Source: Streptomyces platensis (GTDB taxonomy: Bacteria > Actinomycetota > Actinomycetes > Streptomycetales > Streptomycetaceae). Taken from it: 64,000 nt of DNA. The DNA lies in NCBI RefSeq assembly GCF_008704855.1, contig NZ_CP023691.1:1798001-1862000 (forward strand), given 5' to 3'. Under the pieces are notes generated by a model. It was not told where the DNA came from, made no database searches, and saw only the letters and a list, made by a program, of their open reading frames with translations. Positions 9,731-18,913 of this stretch are shown here, one piece after another. Both the position numbers and the translations under genes were made by a program. Every line of letters begins with the position of its first letter. The first letter of the stretch is position 1.

Positions 9731-10501
9731 TCAGAGCCCGTCGTCGGGGCCCTCGGCGGGCTCGTAGGGCATCGGCTCGTCGGCGACGAGGACCGGCTCG
9801 TGCGGCGGATGGGTGATCTGGTGGACCACCGCCGCGATGGCGGCGCCGATCAGGGGCGCGACGATGAACAGCCACAGCTGGGTGATGGCCGCGCCGCCCG
9901 CGAACAGCGCCGGGCCGATGGAGCGCGCCGGGTTCACGCCGGTGCCGTCGAGCGGGACCCCGATGAGGTGGACGGCGGCCAGGGCCAGACCGATGGCCAT
10001 GCCGTTGAAGCCGATCACGGCCACCTTGTGGGTCACCGACAGCCAGACGTAGACCAGCAGGAAGGTCATCAGTATCTCGGCGACGAAGGCGCCGCCGAGG
10101 TTGAGGTGCACCGCCGAGCGGTCGCCCCAGCCGTTCGTGCCGAAGGACGCATGGGTCTGGAGGCCCGGGATCTGCTTGGCGACCAGGAAGAGCAGGGCCG
10201 CGCCGGCGATGGCGCCGACCACCTGGGCGATCCAGTACTCGGTGGCCGTCCGCAGGGTGATCCGGCGGGCCAGCAGCATGCCCAGGGTCACCGCGGGGTT
10301 GAAATGGCAGCCCGAGATCGGGCCGAGGGCGTAGGCCAGCGCGACCATGGTGAAGCCGAAGGCCAGGGCGATGCCGAAGGTGCCGATGTACTCGCCCGCC
10401 AGCACTGCCGAGCCGACGGCGAAGAACACCAGGAGCAGGGTGCCGAGGAACTCGGATACGACCGTGCGGGTCAGTACCGACGAGATCTCCGTTTTCTCCA
10501 T
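9731..10501 (-). CDS. MIP-family channel (aquaporin/glycerol facilitator)
   Basis: The 256-aa membrane protein has six predicted transmembrane helices and the two NPA half-helices of the family: [10 protein letters not shown] near residue 67 and [12 protein letters not shown] in the second half. The sequence around the second NPA ([13 protein letters not shown]) resembles water channels more than glycerol facilitators, which carry NPARD and have an extra insert. The C-terminal cytoplasmic tail is acidic. The ATG at 10501 has GAGGAGAG upstream; an earlier in-frame start at 10597 would add an implausible basic extension. It is probably monocistronic. It conducts water or small neutral solutes across the cytoplasmic membrane. 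Confidence 0.92.
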   Translation of the reverse strand: MEKTEISSVLTRTVVSEFLGTLLLVFFAVGSAVLAGEYIGTFGIALAFGFTMVALAYALGPISGCHFNPAVTLGMLLARRITLRTATEYWIAQVVGAIAGAALLFLVAKQIPGLQTHASFGTNGWGDRSAVHLNLGGAFVAEILMTFLLVYVWLSVTHKVAVIGFNGMAIGLALAAVHLIGVPLDGTGVNPARSIGPALFAGGAAITQLWLFIVAPLIGAAIAAVVHQITHPPHEPVLVADEPMPYEPAEGPDDGL

Positions 10502-10617
10502 GGGGGCTCTCCTCGCGTGGATCTTGAGCTCTCCTCGCATTGTGCGGCCCTGGAGACGAACCCGCCCGTTGACGGCCGGGGGCCCGGCCGTCGGCACCGG
10601 GCCCCGGCCGTGGGGTG

Positions 10618-11349
10618 TCAGCGCCGGTAGAACGGCTCCCCGGCCGTCGCGCCGCCGGGCGGCAGAAGGGCCAGGTCCAGGCCCCGGACGAGCCGGGCGC
10701 GCAGTGCCTCGTCGGTGGCCAGGGCCTGCGCCAGCCGCTGGGCGACCTCCGCGGCCGGGGCGTCGGGCGCCAGGCCGAGGGCGAGGGTGGCGTCGGTCTC
10801 GGCGGACGGCGCCAGGTGGGCGACGAGCACACCGGGCTCGGCGTCGAGGAGGGTGCGCAGGGCGTCGGTGACGGCCGGGTCCGCGAGCGGGTCGGCGCTG
10901 GTGCGGCCCTCGGCGAGGGCGCGCAGGGCGGGGCCGGTGAGCTGGTAGGTGACCGGTCCTGCCAGGTCGACGACCACGGTGTCGGCCTGCTCGTGGGAGG
11001 CGGCGAGCAGCGCCTGCGGCAGTGGGACCGCGACCGGGCGGGCGTCGGGGCGCCAGCGCTGGAGGGTCTCCATGGAGGTGAAGGCGGGGAGGGCGCGGCG
11101 GCCGTCCGGGGCCTGGAGGGTGGGGACGGCCATATCGCTGGTCTTCTCCCGGCGCAGGCCGTCGGGTCCGGTCTCGACCTCGCCGAGGACGGCCACCACG
11201 GGCACCAGGACGCGTGCGCCGGCCAGCGCCGACAGCAGCTCGGGCTCGGCGCTCCGGTCCCGGTCGTAGGCCGCCAGGGCCGCGGTCAGGGCCGGGTCCG
11301 CTGAGCCGTCGTCGTCGCCGAAACCGGGGTCGGGAATGTTCTTCTGCAC
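10618..11349 (-). CDS. SseB-family protein
   Basis: The 243-aa soluble protein starts with GTG at 11349. It has an SseB N-terminal fold (about 20-130: [61 protein letters not shown]) and an SseB C-terminal part ([28 protein letters not shown]). SseB-type proteins are widespread in Streptomyces without a settled function; the name comes from enhanced serine sensitivity in E. coli. The neighbours give no clear link. It ends near the aquaporin promoter region. Confidence 0.8.
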   Translation of the reverse strand: MQKNIPDPGFGDDDGSADPALTAALAAYDRDRSAEPELLSALAGARVLVPVVAVLGEVETGPDGLRREKTSDMAVPTLQAPDGRRALPAFTSMETLQRWRPDARPVAVPLPQALLAASHEQADTVVVDLAGPVTYQLTGPALRALAEGRTSADPLADPAVTDALRTLLDAEPGVLVAHLAPSAETDATLALGLAPDAPAAEVAQRLAQALATDEALRARLVRGLDLALLPPGGATAGEPFYRR

Positions 11350-11417
11350 GCGCCCGAGCGTATCGGGTGGGGTGCCGGCGTCAGCGGGTGCGGGGGCGGC
11401 GGTGGGCGGCGTACGGG

Positions 11418-12587
11418 TCAGTGGTCGCGGGAGCGGCTGCGCCAGAGGACGGCGGCGGCCGCGAGGAGGGCCACGCCCACGGCGCCGGCGGTCCAGGGGA
11501 GCCAGGAGGTGCCGGTGTCCGCGGCGTCGTCCGCGGTGGGGCCGGGGCCGAAGTAGCGGTCGGCGTAGGCGGCGGGGGACGGCTTCTGCGCGGTGGGCCG
11601 GAGATCCGCCGCCGCCTGGAGTGCGGCGGCGGGGTCGATCAGGCCCGCGCCGTAGTCGTCGTCGCGGCCGCCCTCGGGGCTGTCCTGCGCGGTGGAGGTG
11701 AGCAGCCGGCGGATCTGGGCGGGGCTCAGGTCGGGGTGCGCGGAGCGGATCAGGGCGATGGCGCCGGAGACGAAGGCGGCGGCGGGGCTGGTGCCCCAGC
11801 CGGAGAGATAGTCGTCCTCGGGGTCGGCCATGATGATGTCGTAGCCGGGGGCGCTGACCGTGGCGTACCAGTGGCGGGTGGAGAACCGGGCGCGGCTCCC
11901 CAGGTGGGTGACGGCGGTGGCCGTGATGACGCCCGGATAGGCGGCCGGGTAGGAGACGCGGTTGCCCTTCTCGCCGCCGTTGCCCGCGGAGGCGACGACG
12001 GGGATGCCCTTGCCGAGGGCGTACTGGATGGCGGCGTCCTCGCGGGGCTCGGGGTGTGCGGATTCACTGTCGTCGCCCAGCGACATATTGATCACGTCGG
12101 CGCCGTGGTCGGCGGCCCAGCGGATGCCGTCGGCGAGCGCGCCCGCCTTCTCCGTGCGGGCCCGCCCGCGCTGCGGGTCGTCGTCCTCCAGGATCACCCG
12201 GACCGGCAGGATCCGGGCGGCCGGGGCGAGGCCCAGCACACCGTCCTCGCGGCCCGCACCATGACCGTGACCAGCGATGATGCTGGCCATTCCGGTGCCG
12301 TGCCGGGCCCAGGCGGCGTCCCCGGGGCCGGCCCCGAAGCCCACCAGGTCCCGTTCGGGCTCCACCTGTCCTTCCAGGTCGGAGTGGTTGGCGTCCACAC
12401 CGGTGTCCAGGACCGCGACGGTGACGCCCTCGCCCTTGGTGGTGCGCCAGGCCTGCTGGGCGTGGACGGCCTGGAGGGCCCACTCCTGGGCGCGCAGGGC
12501 ATCGGCCCGGGCGGGGACGGCGGGCAGTACGGCGAGCGCCACGGAGGCCAGCGCGAGGGCGGTGCCGCGCAGCACGGTGTGCGTCAT
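11418..12587 (-). CDS. Mycosin-like membrane-anchored subtilase (type VII secretion-associated)
   Basis: The 389-aa protein has a Sec signal peptide (1-28, ending PARADA), an S8 domain with the triad Asp61 (VAVLDTGVD), His96 (ARHGTGMASIIAGH) and Ser267 (GWGTSPAAAFVSGA), and a C-terminal membrane helix (WLPWTAGAVGVALLAAAAVLW) with a basic tail. This matches MycP proteases, which sit outside the membrane and stabilise or regulate ESX secretion. Its ATG overlaps the stop of the upstream gene by ATGA. No EccB, EccC, EccD or EsxAB-like genes are visible nearby, so it is an orphan in this window. Other membrane subtilases would look similar. Confidence 0.88.
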   Translation of the reverse strand: MTHTVLRGTALALASVALAVLPAVPARADALRAQEWALQAVHAQQAWRTTKGEGVTVAVLDTGVDANHSDLEGQVEPERDLVGFGAGPGDAAWARHGTGMASIIAGHGHGAGREDGVLGLAPAARILPVRVILEDDDPQRGRARTEKAGALADGIRWAADHGADVINMSLGDDSESAHPEPREDAAIQYALGKGIPVVASAGNGGEKGNRVSYPAAYPGVITATAVTHLGSRARFSTRHWYATVSAPGYDIIMADPEDDYLSGWGTSPAAAFVSGAIALIRSAHPDLSPAQIRRLLTSTAQDSPEGGRDDDYGAGLIDPAAALQAAADLRPTAQKPSPAAYADRYFGPGPTADDAADTGTSWLPWTAGAVGVALLAAAAVLWRSRSRDH

Positions 12588-13915
12588 GACGAGGCCTCCG
12601 TCGTCTGCGTGGGGCTGCCGGCCGCCTTGCGGAAGTCCGTTCCGATGCGGTCCGCCAGGCCCTTCGCGTCGTGGCCCAGGCCGGATTCGGCCGGGGCGGT
12701 GGTGACGCCGGGCCGGACCGCGGCCTCGGCGGGCTGCGGGTCGGTGACGGTGCGGCCGTCGGCGAAGCCGGAGACGGCGTAGACCACGACCGGGATGTCG
12801 GTGAGGATCCGGACGGTCCAACTGGCCCGCTGGGCGGGCCCGAAGCCCTCGGCCGGGGTGCCCTTCGCGGCGTACGGGAGCGGCAGCAGGTCGGTGCGGG
12901 TGCCCAGACTCCTGGTGCTGAAGCGGGTGTTGAGGGCCATCATCCCGGGCTGGTCGGCCTTGGTGATCTGCGCTCCGACCGTGATGACGCTGCTGCGGGT
13001 GGCATCGGCGTAGGTGGCGCGCAGCAGCCGGGTGCAGCCGGTCCGGGCGAGCGCGGCGGCGAGCTTCGGGTCGTAGGCGTGGCCGCAGCCGCCGTCCGGG
13101 GCGACGGCGATCCGGGTCCAGGTCCGGTCGGCGCCGCCGGGTCCGACGCCCAGGCCGTTGACGGTGCGCGGGAAGAGCCGGTCGACGGGGGTGTTGTGCC
13201 AGACGTCGCGGCCCTTGGCGAAGACGGCCTCGGCGGTGGGCGGGGCGGCGTCGGCCTCGTCGGTGAGCCAACTCCCGGCCGCGGCGCCGCCGATGAGGCC
13301 GATACCGAGGACGAGGCAGGCTGCGGCGCCGAGCAGCCGGGGGCCGGGGCGGCGGACGGACCCGGGCCGTCGCGGAGCGCCGGGGGTGGGCACAACTCCC
13401 GTGTTCGGGGCAGCGGTTGGCGGCCAGGGCAGGTGCGGCGGGCGCTCGGCCGCGGGCCGGGGCGGCTCGCTGCCGGGGGCCGCCGAGGGGCCGGCGGCCG
13501 GGTGGCGGGGGGCCGGCGGGGCGCCCGGTCCTCGGTCTGCGGCGGGTTCCCGGGTGTCGCTCCACAGCCTCTGACTGTTGGCCAGGTGGAAGGCGGCGGT
13601 GTCGCGGAAGGCGTGGGGGCGGCCGGCGGGCGGCGGCGGGGTGGGGGCGGACGTTGCGGCGGGGGCCGGGGTGCCGGGGGCACGGTCCGGGCGGGGTGGC
13701 GGCTGCGCACCGGCGGGCGGCGGGACGGTGGGGCGGGGCGGGACAGGGTGCGCCCCGGGTGCCGGTGCCGACGGCTCGGCCGGCACCCGGCGCAGCACGG
13801 TCGTCCGCGGGTCCCCCTCGGGCTCCGGCATCCCGGCCGGGGCGGGCTGCCGGGGCGGCTGCGGGGGTATCGGTGGAATGTGCCGGGCATCGGCGAATTC
13901 GGCGTCGGTGCTCAC
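12584..13915 (-). CDS. Proline-rich single-pass membrane protein, partner of the mycosin
   Basis: The 443-aa protein of unknown family starts at GTG 13915 (AAGGGGGAG upstream). Residues 1-220 are a low-complexity Pro/Ala-rich cytoplasmic region. One membrane helix follows (LLGAAACLVLGIGLIGGAAAG), then an extracytoplasmic domain of about 200 aa with two Cys residues (GGCGHAYD, RTGCTRLLRATY). The topology (cytoplasmic N-terminus, outside C-domain) and the 4-bp translational overlap with the mycosin suggest that the two proteins work together at the membrane. I recognise no catalytic motif. It could be a secretion accessory protein, but that rests on position alone. Confidence 0.75.
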   Translation of the reverse strand: MSTDAEFADARHIPPIPPQPPRQPAPAGMPEPEGDPRTTVLRRVPAEPSAPAPGAHPVPPRPTVPPPAGAQPPPRPDRAPGTPAPAATSAPTPPPPAGRPHAFRDTAAFHLANSQRLWSDTREPAADRGPGAPPAPRHPAAGPSAAPGSEPPRPAAERPPHLPWPPTAAPNTGVVPTPGAPRRPGSVRRPGPRLLGAAACLVLGIGLIGGAAAGSWLTDEADAAPPTAEAVFAKGRDVWHNTPVDRLFPRTVNGLGVGPGGADRTWTRIAVAPDGGCGHAYDPKLAAALARTGCTRLLRATYADATRSSVITVGAQITKADQPGMMALNTRFSTRSLGTRTDLLPLPYAAKGTPAEGFGPAQRASWTVRILTDIPVVVYAVSGFADGRTVTDPQPAEAAVRPGVTTAPAESGLGHDAKGLADRIGTDFRKAAGSPTQTTEASS

Positions 13916-14118
13916 CCGCGCTCCCCCTTGCACCGCTGACCTCCGGGCCCGATCCGCAATCGGGGCACGGTGGTTCGTATCCGGACAACACGCCGCTGAC
14001 CTGCTGGTTGCGGTGTCGAGCCACTGTAAGGGCTGGCGCCGTCGGTGCTCCAACCCCTGTCCGCTCTGTCGCAATCTCTCCCCTACCCAGTGGTAGCGGG
14101 GTCTGGCAGGCTGCGGCC

Positions 14119-15339
14119 ATGTCCCCGTACACATCCGGCGCGGATGCCGACAAAGCCGCCTACGACCGGGCCACCGCCGCCCTCGACGCGCCGCTGGCCG
14201 TCGTCGACCTGCGGGCCTTCGACGCCAACGCCGCCGATCTGGTGCGCCGCTCGAAGGGCAAGCCGATCCGGGTGGCGAGCAAGTCCGTGCGCTGCCGGGC
14301 GCTGCTGGAACGGGTACTGGCGCGGGACGGCTTCGCGGGGATCATGAGCTTCACGCTCGCCGAGTCGCTGTGGCTGGCGCGCTCGGGCTTCCGGGACGTC
14401 CTGCTGGCCTATCCGTCGGCGGACCGGGTGGGCTTCGCCGAGCTGACCGCCGATCCCGGGCTCGCGGCCGCGGTGACGGTGATGGTCGACGACCCGGTGC
14501 AGCTGGATCTGATCGACGCCGCCCGGCCGTCCGGCGGGCCGGGCGAGGAGGTGCGGGTGTGCCTGGAACTGGACACGTCCTTCCAGCTGCTGGGCGGGAA
14601 GGTGCGCGTCGGCGCCCGCCGCTCTCCCCTGCGGACGCCCGCGCAACTGGCCGCGCTGGCCCGGTCGGTGGTGCGCCGTCCCGGGTTCCGGCTGGTGGGG
14701 CTGATGGCGTACGAGGGGCATGTGGCGGGGGTCGGTGACGAGGTCGCCGGCAAGCCGGTGTTCTCGCGGACGATCCGGGTGATGCAGGCGGCGGCGCGCA
14801 AGGAGCTGGCGCAGCGGCGCTGGGCGGCCGTCCGGGCGGTGCGGGAGGTGGCGCCCCGGCTGGAGTTCGTCAACGGCGGCGGGACCGGCAGTGTGCAGCA
14901 CACCGCGGCGGAGGCGGCGGTCACCGAGATCGCGGCCGGGTCGGGGCTGTATGTGCCGCGGCTGTTCGACAACTTCCGTTCGTTCAGCGGGCGTCCGGCG
15001 GCGCTGTTCGCCCAGCCGGTGGTGCGCCGGCCGGGCCCCGGGGTGGTGACGGTGCTGGGCGGCGGCTATCCGGCGTCGGGCGTGGCGGGCCCGGACCGGC
15101 TGCCGGTGCCGCATCTGCCCGCCGGGCTGCGCTACGACCCGCAGGAAGGCCCCGGCGAGGTGCAGACCCCGCTGCTGGGGCCGGCCGCGGACCGGCTGCG
15201 GATCGGCGACAAGGTGTGGTTCCGGCATGCGAAGGCCGGTGAGCTGTGTGAGCGGTTCGCCGAGCTGCATCTGATCGACGGGGACCGGGTGGTGGACACG
15301 GTCCCGACGTACCGGGGAGAGGGGCACGCCTTCCTGTGA
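14119..15339 (+). CDS. PLP-dependent amino-acid deaminase/aldolase (alanine-racemase fold)
   Basis: The 406-aa fold-type III PLP enzyme has Lys55 in PIRVASKSVRCR as the likely Schiff-base lysine. The barrel contains GIMSFTLAESLWLA, LDTSFQLLGGKVRVG and FVNGGGTGSVQH (phosphate-binding Gly-rich stretch), and the C-terminal domain includes GDKVWFRHAKAGELCERF with His and Cys residues that bind metal in D-serine dehydratase and D-threonine aldolase relatives. It probably deaminates or cleaves D-hydroxyamino acids; the substrate is not known. The ATG at 14119 is selected because the upstream frame is not coding-like. It is divergent from the membrane-protein gene. Confidence 0.85.
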   Translation: MSPYTSGADADKAAYDRATAALDAPLAVVDLRAFDANAADLVRRSKGKPIRVASKSVRCRALLERVLARDGFAGIMSFTLAESLWLARSGFRDVLLAYPSADRVGFAELTADPGLAAAVTVMVDDPVQLDLIDAARPSGGPGEEVRVCLELDTSFQLLGGKVRVGARRSPLRTPAQLAALARSVVRRPGFRLVGLMAYEGHVAGVGDEVAGKPVFSRTIRVMQAAARKELAQRRWAAVRAVREVAPRLEFVNGGGTGSVQHTAAEAAVTEIAAGSGLYVPRLFDNFRSFSGRPAALFAQPVVRRPGPGVVTVLGGGYPASGVAGPDRLPVPHLPAGLRYDPQEGPGEVQTPLLGPAADRLRIGDKVWFRHAKAGELCERFAELHLIDGDRVVDTVPTYRGEGHAFL

Positions 15340-15366
15340 AGGCGCGCCCCCGTCCCGTTGCTGCCG

Positions 15367-16638
15367 TCAGCCGTGGACGCGGTCCTGCTGGTCGGGCACG
15401 ATGCTGCCGTCCGCACGGCGGACCGGTCCGAGGGAGCCGTCCGGCCGGGTGTAGCCCGTGGTCGCGCACGGGTACGGGTCGGCCTGGCGCTTCTTCGGCT
15501 CGATGAACATCGGGTTGACCAGCCAGCGGTGGTCGGCGTTGTCGTACGCCCGGCACATCAGCTCGGTCTTGTTGCGGTTGATGGCGAGGTGTCCGGCGGT
15601 GGCGTCATCGACGAAGGTCACGTCCGTCTCGGCGTCGCCCGCGGCGAAGGCGGGGCGGTGCGCCCGGTCCTGCTGCTGCCAGGCCTTGGCGCCCTTGACG
15701 TGGAAGATCTCCTGGTTGATCCAGCAGCGCTTGCCGTCCATGTACGTCAGGACCTCGCCGTTGGTGTCCTTGACGTCGCCGCAGCCCTGGACGCCGGTGG
15801 TGAGCTTGCCGTCGCGGACGAGGTTGCGGATACCGATGGTGTGGTCGCGGTCGATGCCCACACCGGGCGCCCAGGCGCGGACCAGCGGCTCGGCCGACGC
15901 GGAGACGATGTAGACGTCGAAGCCGGCCTTCTTGAGGGTGCCGATGAGGTCGCGCTGCTGGTCGTAGTAGCGGACGTAGCCCGCCATCGTGTGGGTGCCG
16001 ACCTTCTGCTCCGTGCCGATCGGCGCGGCGAGGTTCTCGGCGCGGGCGGCGCGGGCGTACGCGGTCAGCCGCGCGGGGCTGTGACCGGCGAAGAGCTGGG
16101 TGATCCAGACGTACTCCGGGACGGTGCGGCGGGCGTTCCACTCACCCTCGAACGCCTTCTTGCCGGTGGAGGTCTTGGCGTCCTGGTAGATGTCGAGGAT
16201 CTCGTCGGTGCAGCCGGTGTCCGTCGACGTCGGCAGCGGCCGGCCGGCCGGTACGGAGGTGCCGCAGGCCTTGGTCAGCGCACGGGCGGCGTCATCCGTC
16301 ATCCACTTGTTGGTGGCCTTCCAGCTCGCCGGGCGCAGCACCTTGTCGTTGCGCAGCATCCAGGCCAGCGTGGCGTCGGAGATGTCGTTCTTGACGACGG
16401 TGTTGTCCCAGTCGAAGGTCGCGACCGGCTTCGCGCCTCCGGAGCCGGAGCAGCTGCCCTGCTCATCGATCATCTTCTGGAGCTTGGCACGGTTGTCGCC
16501 GTACCAGCCCTTGGTCACGTGGAGGGTGGGGCAGTGACGGGGGGCCGGGCCCGCCGTGGCCGTTTGCGCGACGGCGACGCCGCCACCCAACACTGCGAGG
16601 GCAGCACCCGCTGCCGTCCAACGACGCTTGGTGAGCAT
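15367..16638 (-). CDS. Secreted HAD-superfamily phosphatase
   Basis: The 423-aa protein has an export signal (MLTKRRWTAAGAALAVLGGG, cleavage near ATAGPA). HAD motif I is FDWDNTVVKND (Asp nucleophile plus DxDxT pattern), motif II VYIVSASAEP, and motif IV region AAGDAETDVTFVDDA. The size and the DWDNT-type motif resemble secreted phosphorylcholine phosphatases. Paired Cys residues suggest disulfides. The start at 16638 is preceded by AGGAG; an in-frame start at 16686 lacks a site. It probably releases phosphate or choline from extracellular phosphomonoesters. Assignment to a precise substrate is inference. Confidence 0.82.
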   Translation of the reverse strand: MLTKRRWTAAGAALAVLGGGVAVAQTATAGPAPRHCPTLHVTKGWYGDNRAKLQKMIDEQGSCSGSGGAKPVATFDWDNTVVKNDISDATLAWMLRNDKVLRPASWKATNKWMTDDAARALTKACGTSVPAGRPLPTSTDTGCTDEILDIYQDAKTSTGKKAFEGEWNARRTVPEYVWITQLFAGHSPARLTAYARAARAENLAAPIGTEQKVGTHTMAGYVRYYDQQRDLIGTLKKAGFDVYIVSASAEPLVRAWAPGVGIDRDHTIGIRNLVRDGKLTTGVQGCGDVKDTNGEVLTYMDGKRCWINQEIFHVKGAKAWQQQDRAHRPAFAAGDAETDVTFVDDATAGHLAINRNKTELMCRAYDNADHRWLVNPMFIEPKKRQADPYPCATTGYTRPDGSLGPVRRADGSIVPDQQDRVHG

Positions 16639-16683
16639 GGAACGCACTCCTGTCGAACGAAGAACCGAAGGCGGACGGTAGCG

Positions 16684-16721
16684 CATGGCGGCCGGGCGTC
16701 GTACGACGTCCGGCCGCCATG
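16684..16721. terminator. Long palindrome, terminator of the amine operon
   Basis: CATGGCGGCCGG (16684-16695) pairs with CCGGCCGCCATG (16710-16721), and the interior CGTCGTACGACG is itself palindromic. The nearly perfect 38-bp hairpin lies 30 bp beyond the SDR stop and before the phosphatase start. Confidence 0.65.
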
Positions 16722-16750
16722 GCGCTTACGCGCAGGTGAACAGCGCGCGG

Positions 16751-17536
16751 TTAGACCGGAGTCACGTACGCGCCCGCGATACCGCCGTCGACCAGGAACT
16801 CGGCGGCGTTGACGAACGAGGAGTCGTCGCTGGCGAGGAAGGCGACCGCGGAGGCGATCTCCTCCGGCTCGGCGAACCGGCCGACCGGGACGTGCACCAG
16901 ACGGCGCGCGGCGCGCTCGGGGTCCTTGGCGAACAGCTCCTTGAGCAGCGGGGTGTTGACCGGCCCCGGGCACAGGGCGTTGACCCGGATGCCCTCGCGG
17001 GCGAACTGCACGCCCAGTTCGCGGGACATGGACAGCACGCCGCCCTTGGAGGCGGTGTAGCTGATCTGGGAGGTGGCGGCGCCCATGACGGCCACGAAGG
17101 ACGCGGTGTTGATGATGGAGCCGCGGCCCTGGCGCTGCATGTAGGGCAGTGCGTGCTTGCAGCAGAGGTAGACCGAGGTGAGGTTGACCTCCTGGACGCG
17201 CTTCCAGGCGTCCAGGCCGGTGGTGAGGATCGAGTCGTCGTCGGGCGGGGAGATCCCGGCGTTGTTGAAGGCGATGTCGACCGAGCCGTAGGTGTCGAAG
17301 GCGGTCTTGTACAGCGCCTCGACCTGGTCGGAGTCGGTCACATCGACCTGGACGTAGAGGCCGCCGACCTCGGCGGCCGCGGCCTTGCCCGCCGTCTCGT
17401 CGATGTCGGCACAGACGACGTTGGCACCTTCGGAGGCCAGTCGGCGGGCGGTGGCCAGGCCGATGCCGCTGCCGGCACCGGTGATCACGGCGGTACGGCC
17501 GACGAGGCGGCGGCACACTGCGGTCTGCTCGGTCAC
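16751..17536 (-). CDS. SDR-family NAD(P)-dependent oxidoreductase of the amine cluster
   Basis: The 261-aa classical SDR has the Rossmann motif TGAGSGIG (about 20-27), NNAG (FNNAGIS), and the catalytic Ser (INTASF) with Tyr-x3-Lys in SYTASKGG. Asp after the beta-2 strand (VVCADIDE) favours NAD over NADP. It is the third gene of glnA4-like/ALDH/SDR and starts at a GTG that overlaps the ALDH TGA (GTGA). In a gamma-glutamylethanolamide pathway it would oxidise the alcohol of the glutamylated amine to an aldehyde for the next enzyme. That role is inferred from gene order. Confidence 0.9.
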   Translation of the reverse strand: MTEQTAVCRRLVGRTAVITGAGSGIGLATARRLASEGANVVCADIDETAGKAAAAEVGGLYVQVDVTDSDQVEALYKTAFDTYGSVDIAFNNAGISPPDDDSILTTGLDAWKRVQEVNLTSVYLCCKHALPYMQRQGRGSIINTASFVAVMGAATSQISYTASKGGVLSMSRELGVQFAREGIRVNALCPGPVNTPLLKELFAKDPERAARRLVHVPVGRFAEPEEIASAVAFLASDDSSFVNAAEFLVDGGIAGAYVTPV

Positions 17537-18903
17537 TTGGTCTCCTCGGTGCTGATGAAGATGTTCTTGGTCTCGGTGAAGGCGGTCAGTGCATCGGGGC
17601 CCAGCTCACGGCCGAGACCGGACTGCTTGAACCCGCCGAAGGGGGTCCAATAGCGCACGGCGCTGTGGGAGTTGACGGAGAGGTTGCCGGCCGCGACGCC
17701 GCGCGAGACCCGCAGGGCGCGGCCGACGTCACGGGTCCAGAGCGAGCCGGCCAGCCCGTAGTCACCGGCGTTGGCGAGCCGGACGGCGTGGGCCTCGTCG
17801 TCGAAGGGGAGGACGACCGCGACCGGGCCGAAGATCTCCTCGACGGCCGTACGGTCCTCGGGGCGGCCCTCCAGGACGGTGGCCGGGTACCAGAAGCCCT
17901 TGCCGGCGGGTGCCTCGCCGCGGATGGCGGCCGGGGCGTCCTCGGGGACGAAGGACCGCACCCGCTCGCGCTGGGCGGCGGAGATCAGCGGGCCCATCTG
18001 GGTGGCGGGGTCGGCCGGGTCGCCGACGGTGAACGCCTTGACCGCGGGCTCCAGCAGCTCCATGAAGCGGTCGTAGACGGAGCGCTGGACGAGGATGCGG
18101 CTGCGGGCGCAGCAGTCCTGGCCGGTGTTGTCGAGGAAGGAGCCAGGGGCGGCGGCCGCGGCGGCCTCGATGTCGGCGTCTGCGAAGACGATGTTGGGGC
18201 TCTTGCCGCCGAGTTCGAGGGTGAGCCGCTTGGTCTGGGTGGCGCAGCGGGCGGCGATCTGCCGGCCGGTGGCGGTGGAGCCGGTGAAGACGACCTTGGC
18301 GACGCCGGGGTGGTCGACCAGCGCGGTGCCGGTGACCGGCCCCTCGCCGGGCAGGACCTGGAAGAGGCCCTCGGGCAGGCCTGCCTCCAGGGCGAGTTCG
18401 GCGAGCTCGATCGCGGTGAGCGGGGTGGTCTCGGCGGGCTTGAGGAGGACCGCGTTGCCGGCCGCGAGCGCGGGGGCGGTGCCCCAGGCGGCGATCGGCA
18501 TCGGGAAGTTCCAGGGGGCGATGACGGCGACGACGCCGAGCGGCTCCTGGACGGTGATGTTGAGTCCGCCGGCGACCGGGATCTGGGTGCCGGTCAGCCG
18601 CTCCACTCCCCCTGCGGCGTAGTGCAGCAGATCGCGGACGTTGCCCGCTTCCCACCGGGCGTTGCCCAGCGGGTGGCCCGCCTCCTTGAGTTCGAGGGCG
18701 GCAAGCGGCTCGATGTGCGCGTCGACGACCTCGGCGAAGCGGCGCAGGATGCGGGCCCGGTCGCCGGGTGCCACCGCGGCCCAGGATTCCTGGGCGGCCG
18801 CGGCCCGGCGGACCGCCGCGTCGACCTCTTCGGGAGAGGTGGTGGGGACGGTGGCCACCACCTCCTCGGTCGCCGGGTTGAGAATCTTCAGCTCGTGCAA
18901 CAC
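17533..18903 (-). CDS. Aldehyde dehydrogenase of the amine cluster (PuuC-like)
   Basis: The 456-aa ALDH has APWNFPM (cofactor loop), FTGSTATGRQI, the general-base Glu230 in LTLELGGKSPNIVF and the catalytic Cys264 in NTGQDCCARSRI. The neighbouring Cys265 is not the canonical position. EEIFGPVAVVLPF and the C-terminal FGGFKQSGLGRELG are also present. The GTG at 18903 (VLHELKILNPATEE) has AAGGAA upstream and starts only 10 bp after the ligase stop. It oxidises an aldehyde intermediate with NAD. By comparison with the E. coli Puu pathway it would act on a gamma-glutamyl aminoaldehyde. Confidence 0.95.
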   Translation of the reverse strand: MLHELKILNPATEEVVATVPTTSPEEVDAAVRRAAAAQESWAAVAPGDRARILRRFAEVVDAHIEPLAALELKEAGHPLGNARWEAGNVRDLLHYAAGGVERLTGTQIPVAGGLNITVQEPLGVVAVIAPWNFPMPIAAWGTAPALAAGNAVLLKPAETTPLTAIELAELALEAGLPEGLFQVLPGEGPVTGTALVDHPGVAKVVFTGSTATGRQIAARCATQTKRLTLELGGKSPNIVFADADIEAAAAAAPGSFLDNTGQDCCARSRILVQRSVYDRFMELLEPAVKAFTVGDPADPATQMGPLISAAQRERVRSFVPEDAPAAIRGEAPAGKGFWYPATVLEGRPEDRTAVEEIFGPVAVVLPFDDEAHAVRLANAGDYGLAGSLWTRDVGRALRVSRGVAAGNLSVNSHSAVRYWTPFGGFKQSGLGRELGPDALTAFTETKNIFISTEETK

Positions 18904-18913
18904 GTGCGGTTCC

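Noticed and set aside
8853-10832. In-frame extension of infC into the upstream region
   Set aside because: Sequence before the ATC start is unlike IF-3 and crosses the leader terminator and the DUF1844 gene on the opposite strand.
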